The notes beneath the pieces are model-generated. The model did not search any database. It was not told the origin of the DNA and saw only the letters and a program-made list of their open reading frames with translations. DNA of 64,000 nucleotides from Micromonospora sp. NBC_01813 (lineage in GTDB: Bacteria > Actinomycetota > Actinomycetes > Mycobacteriales > Micromonosporaceae), in contig NZ_CP109067.1 of assembly GCF_035917335.1 (NCBI RefSeq), positions 1,056,501-1,120,500 on the forward strand, written 5' to 3'. Position numbers and translations under genes: made by a program. Of the stretch, positions 31,003-38,725 are shown one piece after another. Numbering within the stretch: position 1 is the first letter of the stretch; each line of letters starts with the position of its first letter.

Positions 31003-34000
31003 TTACAGCGTCCGCAACCGCACGTTGCGGAACTCCATCACATCGCTGGTGCCGTGGTTCTGCAGGCCGATGAATCCACTGACGAACTGGCGGAGGTCCG
31101 TCGACGGGTCACCGGAGCGCGACGACTGCTTGCCCGGGATGTTGTCGAACACGCTGATCGTCACCCCGTTGCGGATGATCGTGTAGCGCTGCCCGACGAC
31201 CCGGATCTCGTAGTCGTTCCACTCGTCCTTCGGCGTCGGCCGGGCCTGCTCCATGTTGTTGGGCTGGAAGTTGTAGACCGAGCCGGTCTTCTGCGTCTCC
31301 CCGGTGGTGCCGTCGTAGAGCTGGATCTCGTGACCGCAGTAGATCGCCACCCAGGCCTGGGAACTGCGGGCCGAACCGATCGTGCCGCAACTGCCCTCGG
31401 GCCGTTCGTCCACCGGCACCGTCGGGTCCGGGAACCGGACGAACACCCCGCTGTTGGCCCGGACCGTGCCCGGCGACACGTCCTTGAACTGCACCCGCAG
31501 CGAGTAGTCGGCGAACTCCTCCTTGCCGTACCAGAGCAAGCCCAGTCCGCCGGAGGTGCTGATCGAGCCGTCCGGCAGGAGCTTGAAGGTGCCGCCGGGA
31601 GCCTGCCGCCAGTCGGCCAGCGAATGGCCGGTGCCGTCGAACAGCGACTGGTAGCCGGCGGTCCGGCCGATCGGCGAGTCCGCCCCCGCCGCCCGCAGCG
31701 TCGCCGCCTGGTCGTCGTCGAGCACCTCGTCGTCGGTGAGCTGCGCCAGCACCTCGTCGAGGTGACTGGTGAACGACCCCTGGTTGGGCCACTCCCGCTC
31801 ATCGTCGATCAGGTCGTTGACCGTGCACCCGGCCGCCGCCGTGTTGTTGGGTACGCCGGTGTCGGCGTCCAGCAGCCAGACGGTGTCCCTGGCGTCCGGG
31901 GCGTCGCATCCGGTCTCCACGACCACCGTGTGCTCGGCCACCTCGCCGTCGGCGTAGGTGACCTTCACCTTCGCCTCGAACCGGCCGTGCGTACGGTAGG
32001 TGTGCGTCGGATGCGGCTGGTTCGAGGTCCGGTTGCCCTCGCCGAAGGTCCACTCCCAGGCGACACCGCCGACCCGATGGCTGGAGAAGGCCACCGTACG
32101 GGGGTCGCTCGGGTCGGGCACCCGGGCTGAGGCGTCCTGCGGGCCGGGGGTCGGCGCGCCGCCGTCGTAGACGATCCGGATCAGCTTCTGGTTGCCGTGC
32201 AGCGTGAAGAAGCCGCCGCCGTAGTCCAGCAGGTAGAGCGCCCCGTCCGGGCCGAACTTCGCGTCCATCCAGGACTGTAGCTGGGTGCCGCCGCTGCCAC
32301 CCGGAATGATCGCCCGCAGGTCCTCACCGAAGGCCGGCGCTCCCTGGTCGGGCACCACCGCGGGGTCGACGGTGACCGCCACCCGGTTGCCGGAGTTGGA
32401 CTGGTCACCGATGAACCACTTGCCGTCCCAGTACGCCGGCCAGGCGACCGTGCTGGCCGGGTCGACCTCGGAACGGTGGTAGGTCGGTCCGTCCATCACG
32501 GCCTGGCCGCCACCACGCAGGTACGGACGGGTGAAGGTCTCCTCACCCGGGACGTACGACGGCAGGCCGCTGCCGTCGGTGCGGGTCGGATACACCGGCC
32601 CGCCGCCCTGCGGCGAGTACCAGATCATGCTGTCGCGGACCGGCGGGAGGTCCACCAGGCCGGTGTTGCGTGGCGAGGTGTTGCGCGGGTTGGCGCAGTC
32701 GTACCAGCCGGTCAGCACCGTGGCGTCGTCGTTGCTGCGGTCGCGGTACGGCTGCCCGTTGCCCATGCAGTACGGCCAGCCCTGGTTGCCGGCCGAGGTG
32801 ATGATCGTGGCGTGTTCGTACTTCGCCGGCCCCAGTTCGGGGTTGGCGGCGCTGGCGTCCGGGCCGACCCAGGCGGCGGTCAGCCAGTTGTTGACCGGGT
32901 CCCAGGCGATCCGGGACGGGTTGCGTACCCCCATGACGTAGATCTCCGGGCGGGCCTTGCCGCCGCCACCCTCCTCGCCGGTGAACAGGTTCCCCGGCGG
33001 GACCTGGTACGTCCCGTCCGGCTGTGGGGTGATCCGCAGGATCTTGCCGTTGAGGTCGTTGGTGTTGCCGGCCGTGCGCCGGGCGTCCTGGAACGAGACG
33101 CCGGCGTACTCCTGCGTCCAGTTGTTGCCGGAGTAGCCGCTGGAGCCGCCGGAGGAGTTCGAGTCCCCGGTGCCGACGTACAGGTTGCCCTCGTTGTCGA
33201 AGGTCATCCCACCACCGGCGTGGCAGCAGCTGTGGATCTGGGTGTCCCAGTTGAGCAGGTCTTCGCGGGTGTCCTGGTCGATGGTGGCGCTGTCGTGGTC
33301 GTAGGTGAAGCGGGAGATGGTCCGTTGGCCGATCCGGTTCTCCAGGTCGATCGACTCGTGCGGCATCCAGTAGACGTAGAACCAGCCGTTGTCGTCGAAC
33401 GCCGGGTCGAGGGTGATCCCGAGCAGGCCTTCCTCGTTCTTGACGAGTTCGCTGCCGCTGCCCCGGTTGCCCATCACCTCCAAAGTGGTCAGCAGCTTGA
33501 CCTGCTTGGTCTGCGGATCCCACTGGTGGATGGTGCCGCAACCCTTGCCGACGTCCGGGTTCGACCAGTCGGGGATCGCGCCGGAGGCGCAGGCACCGCG
33601 ACCGATGTAGAAGACCGTGCCGTCCGGGGCGATGGTCAGGCCGTGCGGTTCGCCGATCTGATCCATCTGACCGGTCTGGTTGGTGCCGGTCAGTCGCTCC
33701 ACCCGGTAGTTGGCGGCGATCGTCGCCTTGCAGTCGCCGCGTACGGTGCCGGCGGTCCACCGGATGGCGCCGAGGATGTGGTCGCGGAACTGCTGGTCCT
33801 GCGCCCAACTCGCCTCGGTGCGGCCCATGCCGGTGTAGAACGACCGGCCACCGTCGTAGTCGTGGCACCAGGCGACCGGGTGGAACGGCCCGTTGCCGCT
33901 GAGCCCAGGGTCGTAGCTGGACTCGTCGATCTGGGCGACGGTGTGTACCCGGCCGACCGGACTCGGGTCCCAGTTGATCCACTGGTCGGACCGGGTCCAG

Positions 34001-35016
34001 TTCAGCGGCAGGCTCTCGGTCGCCGGGTGGCCCCGGTCGATGACGTCGACCTTCGCCTGCTGCACCTGGGTCTCCGGTGCCGGGCCGGCCTCGGAGCCGA
34101 TCAACCAGAGCTCGGCCAGCTGGATCAGCGGCTCACCGCTGTTCGCCGTGATGTTCAGCCGGTAGTGCTGGTAGGCCACCGTGTTGTCGAAGGTGAACTG
34201 CCGGGTGAGAAAGCGCTGCGGAAAGGTCTCCCCGGTCCGCCGGTCCAGGTCGGTCCAGTCCTGCCCGTCGTTGGAGCCCTGCAGCGTCCAGTCCCGCGGG
34301 TCGCGGCCGGCGAAGTCGTTGGCGGAGGTGAGCGCGTACTGGCTGACCACCGTCGGTGCGGCCAGTTTGCCGGCCAGCCACCCCGTCGAGGTCCGGGTCA
34401 ACCACTTGGTGCTGGTCGAGCCGTCGAAGGCGTGCGTGGCGGTCTCGTTCGGCGGGTTGTTGCCGCTGGCGGTCGCCTCGACCACCGTTTCCGACGGCGG
34501 CAGGCTCGGCGCGGGTCGGGTGCCGAGCAGCCCGGTGAACCACTCCGAGCCGGGCTGGGCGTACGCGGCGTCGTGGACGCCGACGAAGCCGCCACCGCCC
34601 TTGACGTACGCCTGGAACGCCGCCTCCTGCGCCTCGTCGAGGGTGACGCCGGTGGTGGAGAGGAAGACGACGCTGCGGTAGCGGGCCAGGTTGTCCGGGT
34701 TGAACACGCTCGGGTCGTCAGAGGAGTGCACGTAGAAGCCGTGCTCGGAGCCGAGGTTGCGGATGACGTTCGTGGCCCGGCGTACCGGGTCGGCCTGTTC
34801 GGCCTCGGGGCCGTGGAAGACCAGGACGTTGACCACCCGGTTGCCCCAGGTCGGCGGCGGGGTGTAGGCCTGGCTGGGGGAGGCCGGGACGGCCAGCAGC
34901 CCGGCCAGCAGGGTGGTGGCGGCGGCCACCGCGGTGACGCGGCGGCGCCGGCTGCTTCGTTCGGGGACGGGAAGTGCGGGAGGTCGGGGGAATCTGAAAT
35001 GGCGTCTGTCGGCCAT
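31003..35016 (-). CDS. Secreted ThuA / F5-8C / sorbosone-dehydrogenase-like / PKD / DUF1080 fusion
   Basis: A 1337-residue exported protein. After the signal peptide (1-50, ending near 'SPSQAYT') comes a ThuA glutamine-amidotransferase-like domain (about 60-405) split by an F5/8-type C discoidin domain (about 180-310, 'DPRDWTLQGSNDGQDW'). Next is a six-bladed glucose/sorbosone dehydrogenase-like propeller (about 430-965, 'GEPHGLTIAPDGTVFYIG', 'EIYVMGVRNPSRIAWD'), a PKD domain ('WEWTFGEGN'), an unassigned 70-residue Cys-containing module ('GCTVNDLIDDE') and DUF1080, a concanavalin-like sugar-binding domain (1140-1337). It likely binds and oxidises or otherwise handles a sugar or glycan outside the cell. 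The stop precedes a strong palindrome; the laccase gene ends 50 bases upstream on the same strand. Confidence 0.85.
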   Translation of the reverse strand: MADRRHFRFPRPPALPVPERSSRRRRVTAVAAATTLLAGLLAVPASPSQAYTPPPTWGNRVVNVLVFHGPEAEQADPVRRATNVIRNLGSEHGFYVHSSDDPSVFNPDNLARYRSVVFLSTTGVTLDEAQEAAFQAYVKGGGGFVGVHDAAYAQPGSEWFTGLLGTRPAPSLPPSETVVEATASGNNPPNETATHAFDGSTSTKWLTRTSTGWLAGKLAAPTVVSQYALTSANDFAGRDPRDWTLQGSNDGQDWTDLDRRTGETFPQRFLTRQFTFDNTVAYQHYRLNITANSGEPLIQLAELWLIGSEAGPAPETQVQQAKVDVIDRGHPATESLPLNWTRSDQWINWDPSPVGRVHTVAQIDESSYDPGLSGNGPFHPVAWCHDYDGGRSFYTGMGRTEASWAQDQQFRDHILGAIRWTAGTVRGDCKATIAANYRVERLTGTNQTGQMDQIGEPHGLTIAPDGTVFYIGRGACASGAIPDWSNPDVGKGCGTIHQWDPQTKQVKLLTTLEVMGNRGSGSELVKNEEGLLGITLDPAFDDNGWFYVYWMPHESIDLENRIGQRTISRFTYDHDSATIDQDTREDLLNWDTQIHSCCHAGGGMTFDNEGNLYVGTGDSNSSGGSSGYSGNNWTQEYAGVSFQDARRTAGNTNDLNGKILRITPQPDGTYQVPPGNLFTGEEGGGGKARPEIYVMGVRNPSRIAWDPVNNWLTAAWVGPDASAANPELGPAKYEHATIITSAGNQGWPYCMGNGQPYRDRSNDDATVLTGWYDCANPRNTSPRNTGLVDLPPVRDSMIWYSPQGGGPVYPTRTDGSGLPSYVPGEETFTRPYLRGGGQAVMDGPTYHRSEVDPASTVAWPAYWDGKWFIGDQSNSGNRVAVTVDPAVVPDQGAPAFGEDLRAIIPGGSGGTQLQSWMDAKFGPDGALYLLDYGGGFFTLHGNQKLIRIVYDGGAPTPGPQDASARVPDPSDPRTVAFSSHRVGGVAWEWTFGEGNRTSNQPHPTHTYRTHGRFEAKVKVTYADGEVAEHTVVVETGCDAPDARDTVWLLDADTGVPNNTAAAGCTVNDLIDDEREWPNQGSFTSHLDEVLAQLTDDEVLDDDQAATLRAAGADSPIGRTAGYQSLFDGTGHSLADWRQAPGGTFKLLPDGSISTSGGLGLLWYGKEEFADYSLRVQFKDVSPGTVRANSGVFVRFPDPTVPVDERPEGSCGTIGSARSSQAWVAIYCGHEIQLYDGTTGETQKTGSVYNFQPNNMEQARPTPKDEWNDYEIRVVGQRYTIIRNGVTISVFDNIPGKQSSRSGDPSTDLRQFVSGFIGLQNHGTSDVMEFRNVRLRTL

Positions 35017-35067
35017 TCCTGCTCCTTACGGCGACCGGCGGGTGCGCCGGGTGGGGGACGGAAGTGG

Positions 35068-36366
35068 TCAGCTGTGGGTGCCGGCGTGGTGCTCGCCGGC
35101 CAGGACGTCGCCCGTGTCGGGGGCATCGTCGGAGCCGGCGTTGGCGTCGACGTCGAGTGGCAGTTGGTTGGCCACGTCCCGGTGGTGGTGCCCGCCCGGC
35201 GGCATCTGCCCGTTGGCGTCGAGGACGTGCAACGTCGTGGCCATGCCGAGGTCGGAGTGGAACTGCATGTGGCAGTGCAGCATCCAGTGCCCGGGGCCGA
35301 CGGAGTCACCGGCGACGATGGTGACACCGAACGAGTCGCCCGGACCGAGCGTCTTGTTGTCGATCACCGGGATCGAGTCGACGATCGCCTTGTTGTCGCC
35401 GGCCACCACCCCGGTCCGGGTGTCCGCCCAGGCGTGCCCGTGTACGTGCCAGGTGTGCATGTCGTCGCCGAGGCCGATCACGATGAACTCGACCCGTTCG
35501 CCGACCTTGGCGACGAAACAGGCCGGACCCGGCACCGGGTTGTCCAGGTCGCAGTCGTCGGCCGCCGCGCCGCGCCGGAGGTTGATCGACTGCCGGTCAC
35601 CGAAGGCGGTCACGTAGGTGCGGTCCGGCTGCGGGTCGCCCTGGCGCCGTACCACCAGGCCACCGAAGAGACCCGAGTTCAGCCCCTGGGTGCCGTGCGG
35701 GCCACCGACCACGTGGTCGTGGTACCACCAGTATCCGGCGGTCCCCGGCGACCCGGTGCGGCTGCTGCGCGGTTTCGCGTACCAGGTGTAGGTGCGCGAC
35801 TCGCCCGGTGCCACGTAGGAACCGCTGTGCACGGTGCCGTCCGAGTCCTGGGTGTACTTGACCCCGTGCACGTGCAACGACACGCCCAGCGGATGCGCGG
35901 GGTTGGTGCGCAACTGCGCGAGCGTCTCCGCCGTCACCTGGTTGTGCAGCGTGATCGCGAGGCACTCGCCCTCGATCATCTCCATCGTCGGGCCCGGGTA
36001 GGAGGCTGTCTCCGGCGTCAGGCCGTAGCCCAGCCGGATCTGGTTCGTCACCGGGTCACGGGGCAGCTCCACCGCGTACAGCTGCAGTTGGCGGTCGGGT
36101 GCCACGCAACCTTCCGGCGCCGCGCCGGCGGGTTGGGCGGCGGCGAGCTGGGTCGCGGCCTGGTTGGCGGCGACCCCTTTCATGGCGTACGCCGTGCCGG
36201 CGCTGGCGAATGTCACCGCCAGGACGGCCATGACCAGCAGCGCCCGGCTGGCGCCGGTGCTGAGCAGGCCTGCCGGTCTGCGAGGTTCGTCGATCGTTTC
36301 GGTGTCCAAGGTCGTGTCCTTTACGCGGCGCCGACCGGGATCGGCAGAGGGTGAGGGCTCACTCAT
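35068..36366 (-). CDS. Two-domain multicopper oxidase (small-laccase-like), membrane-anchored
   Basis: A 432-residue protein with a cytoplasmic N-terminus, one membrane segment or signal anchor (about 41-61) and two cupredoxin domains. All four copper motifs are visible: 'LHVHG' (H165, H167), 'YWWYHDH' (H216, H218), 'MHTWHVHGH' (H304, H307, H309) and 'HCHMQFHSDLGM' with H364, C365, H366, H370 and M375. The two-domain layout resembles the small laccases of streptomycetes, which are trimers that oxidise phenols. A His-rich tail (391-432) could help in copper uptake. The ATG at 36366 overlaps the stop of the upstream cupredoxin/DUF1080 gene (ATGA), so both are co-translated. Confidence 0.88.
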   Translation of the reverse strand: MSEPSPSADPGRRRVKDTTLDTETIDEPRRPAGLLSTGASRALLVMAVLAVTFASAGTAYAMKGVAANQAATQLAAAQPAGAAPEGCVAPDRQLQLYAVELPRDPVTNQIRLGYGLTPETASYPGPTMEMIEGECLAITLHNQVTAETLAQLRTNPAHPLGVSLHVHGVKYTQDSDGTVHSGSYVAPGESRTYTWYAKPRSSRTGSPGTAGYWWYHDHVVGGPHGTQGLNSGLFGGLVVRRQGDPQPDRTYVTAFGDRQSINLRRGAAADDCDLDNPVPGPACFVAKVGERVEFIVIGLGDDMHTWHVHGHAWADTRTGVVAGDNKAIVDSIPVIDNKTLGPGDSFGVTIVAGDSVGPGHWMLHCHMQFHSDLGMATTLHVLDANGQMPPGGHHHRDVANQLPLDVDANAGSDDAPDTGDVLAGEHHAGTHS

Positions 36367-38336
36367 GGCGTCAGCGGGGCGACCCGGACGTTGCGGAAGC
36401 TGACGATGTCGCCGGCTCCGTGTACCTGCAGCCCGAGGTAGCCCTCGGCGCGCTGCCGGCCGGCGCCGCCCGGATCGTCGGCCCGGGGCGGGTCGAATAC
36501 CAGCTCGGGAGTGTTGACGAACTCGTTGACCAGTTCGCCGTTGCGGAAGATCGAGTAGTGCTGCCCGACGACGCGGATCTCGTAGTCGTTCCAGGTGCCC
36601 TTCGCGGTGACTCCGGCGCCGTCGATGCCGACGCCGTCGAATCCGTACACCGATCCGGTCTTGTAGGGGTCGCCGTCGGTGCTGTCGAAGATCTGCACCT
36701 CGTGGCCGTACTTGATCGCCACCCATTCGGGGCGGGGCTCCGCCGGGTGCTGGTGCACCCGGGGGAACCGGACGAAGACGCCGCTGTTGGCACGGGCCTC
36801 GCCGGGTGCGTCGTCGCGCCACTGCAGCTTCATCGAGAAGTCGCCGTAGGTCCGGATCGGGAACCAGAGCATGCCGAGGCCGGCGACCGGTCGGCTGGTG
36901 ATCGATCCGTCGGCGTTGCGGGTGAATCCGCCCGCCCCGACGTGTTCCCACTGGGCGAACGACGCGCCCGAGCGGTCCAGGATCGACCGGTAGCCGAGCT
37001 GGCCGTCCGATTTGCCGACCGCGGAGAGGCTGGCTGTCTCGATCAGGGTGACCCGTTCGGCCTGGGTGACGACACCGCGGTCGCGCAGGTCCTTCGCGAC
37101 CGCCCGGACGTGCTGCATGAACTCGTTGTGGTTCAGCCAGTTCCGTTCGCTGGCGAGCAGGTTGTTGATCGTGCAGCCGGGGCCCACCTGCCGGTTCGGA
37201 ACCCCGCTGCTCAGCGTGCCCAGCCAGACCACCGACCGGGTGTCGAGTACGGGGCACTGCGGGTCGGCGCCACCGGAGACGACGGTGAAGGTGACTTCCC
37301 GCGCGTCCGAGGTGTTGCCGGCGAGGTCGGTGGCGCGGTGGCTCAGCGTGTGCTGGCCGGGCCGGCTCACGGTCACCGGTGCGGTGTAGGTGGTCCAGGC
37401 CGCTCCGTCGAGGGAGTGTTCGATGGTGTCGACGCCGGAGTCGTCGTCGGTGGCGGTGAGGGTGACGGTGGCCGTCCCGAGGTAGGCCCCGTCCTCGCTC
37501 TGGGCGCCGGACACGACCGCGGTCACCGTCGGCGCGGTGGTGTCCGGATCCGGCGGGTCCACCACGGTGAAGGAGATCGATCGGGGGTCGGCGGTGTTGC
37601 CGGCCAGGTCGGTGGCCCGGTAGCTCAACGTGTGCTGCCCCTGGTCGTTGACGGTCACCGGTGCGGTGTACGTGGTCCAGGCGGCTCCGTCGAGGGAGTA
37701 TTCGATGGTGTCGACGCCGGAGTCGTCGTCGGTGGCGGTCAGGGTGACGGTGGCTGCGCCGACGTAGGCCCCGTCGTCGTCGAGAGGGCCGGACAGCGAC
37801 GCGGTCGCTGTCGGCGCGGTGGTGTCGACGCCACCTTCGTCGCTGACGACGAGGACGCCGTTCATCGTGCCGTGTCCGGGGATGGCGCAGAAGTACCGGT
37901 AGGTGCCGGGGGTCAGCACCACCTCCATCGACCAGCGTCCACCGTTGGCGTCGAACGGGTCGGCCAGGATGTTGACGTCGACATCCTGGTTGTACGTGGG
38001 GTCACCGGTCTCGAAGGTCAGGGTGTGCTGCATCCCGGTGGTGTTGCCGGTCGCGGCGCTGTTCTCGAACACCAGGGTGGTCGGCCCGGCGGCGGCGGTC
38101 GCCGGCGCCTCTGTGTAGGACGAGACGTCGTTGCTCGCCGTCCAGGTGAGCACCTGGCTGTCGCGCTGCGCGGGCGGGGATCCGTCGGTGGGGCGCGCGC
38201 TGACCGGTACGGCGCCCAGAGTGGAGCTGAACAGGATGACGGCCGTGGTGGCCAGGGCGGTGATGGCTCGGCGTCGGCGGGTCGGTGGTCGGGTGCGGCG
38301 AGCGGGTTCGCCGTACCCGGTACGGGTGACTGGCAT
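36363..38336 (-). CDS. Secreted cupredoxin / Ig-like repeat / DUF1080 protein
   Basis: A 657-residue exported protein. After an Arg-rich signal peptide (1-48) comes a plastocyanin-like cupredoxin (about 55-170) with a His in 'MQHTLTF' and 'FCAIPGHGTM', so a type 1 copper site is complete. Two near-identical OmpL47-like or Ig-like repeats follow (about 175-265 and 270-360), then the same 70-residue Cys module seen in the 31003-35016 protein ('GCTINNLLASE') and a DUF1080 domain (about 455-657). It may hand electrons to, or dock a glycan for, the laccase made from the overlapping gene. I chose the ATG at 38336; a GTG at 38354 with AAAGGA upstream is equally possible. Confidence 0.82.
   Translation of the reverse strand: MPVTRTGYGEPARRTRPPTRRRRAITALATTAVILFSSTLGAVPVSARPTDGSPPAQRDSQVLTWTASNDVSSYTEAPATAAAGPTTLVFENSAATGNTTGMQHTLTFETGDPTYNQDVDVNILADPFDANGGRWSMEVVLTPGTYRYFCAIPGHGTMNGVLVVSDEGGVDTTAPTATASLSGPLDDDGAYVGAATVTLTATDDDSGVDTIEYSLDGAAWTTYTAPVTVNDQGQHTLSYRATDLAGNTADPRSISFTVVDPPDPDTTAPTVTAVVSGAQSEDGAYLGTATVTLTATDDDSGVDTIEHSLDGAAWTTYTAPVTVSRPGQHTLSHRATDLAGNTSDAREVTFTVVSGGADPQCPVLDTRSVVWLGTLSSGVPNRQVGPGCTINNLLASERNWLNHNEFMQHVRAVAKDLRDRGVVTQAERVTLIETASLSAVGKSDGQLGYRSILDRSGASFAQWEHVGAGGFTRNADGSITSRPVAGLGMLWFPIRTYGDFSMKLQWRDDAPGEARANSGVFVRFPRVHQHPAEPRPEWVAIKYGHEVQIFDSTDGDPYKTGSVYGFDGVGIDGAGVTAKGTWNDYEIRVVGQHYSIFRNGELVNEFVNTPELVFDPPRADDPGGAGRQRAEGYLGLQVHGAGDIVSFRNVRVAPLTP
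37330..37795. repeat. Two near-identical direct repeats inside the cupredoxin/DUF1080 gene
   Basis: About 165 bp at 37330-37495 and again at about 37615-37785 are almost the same on DNA level (for example GTCGACGCCGGAGTCGTCGT in both). They encode the two Ig-like domains and reflect a recent internal duplication or gene conversion. Confidence 0.75.
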
Positions 38337-38473
38337 GTCCGGCAGACCTTTCACGATGTCCTTTTTGGACAGTCGGGGATCCGGTGGGGTCCTGGTGGAT
38401 GCGAGATTGATGGGGGGACACGCCAGTCGGCGTGCTCCTGATCCCGGGGGTGCCACGGCCCGGCGAGATGCCG

Positions 38474-38504
38474 CCGTCGGGTGGGGGCCGTCCCCGCCCG
38501 ACGG
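38474..38504 (-). terminator. Hairpin downstream of the iron importer operon
   Basis: CCGTCGGG and CCCGACGG arms with an inner GGGG/CCCC stem. It lies about 220 bases after the end of the iron permease gene and ahead of the cupredoxin gene. Confidence 0.45.
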
Positions 38505-38547
38505 TGTCCGATCGGGGTGACCACGCCGCTGGTTACCTCACCGAAAC

Positions 38548-38560
38548 ACCTCAGTGAGGT
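38548..38560. promoter_or_regulatory. Palindrome upstream of the cupredoxin/laccase operon
   Basis: ACCTCA-G-TGAGGT, with a further ACCTCA half site just before it (38535-38540). Candidate operator for the operon that starts at 38336. About 390 bp separate that start from the iron permease gene; apart from this and the hairpin I see only a weak CTTTC/GAAAG inverted pair near 38617-38640. Confidence 0.35.
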
Positions 38561-38725
38561 CAGAGGCTAGCCGACTTAGGATCGAGGTGTCTACATCTTT
38601 CGGTGAACTGGCCTAGACTTTCATCGATGCAAACAGAAAGTAAACCTGCTGGTGTGGCCCGCCGGGAGCTACGTGCTGGCACCACATCGCACGGCGCTCG
38701 TCGAGGTGCTGCTCGTCCTACCTGG

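Noticed and set aside
32476-36354. A 1292-codon open frame antisense to the ThuA/DUF1080 and laccase genes
   Set aside because: Low-complexity composition, spans two real genes on the other strand and has no motif.
36351-38441. A 696-codon open frame antisense to the cupredoxin/DUF1080 gene
   Set aside because: Mirror of the coding strand; the apparent internal repeats only reflect the duplicated Ig-like domains.
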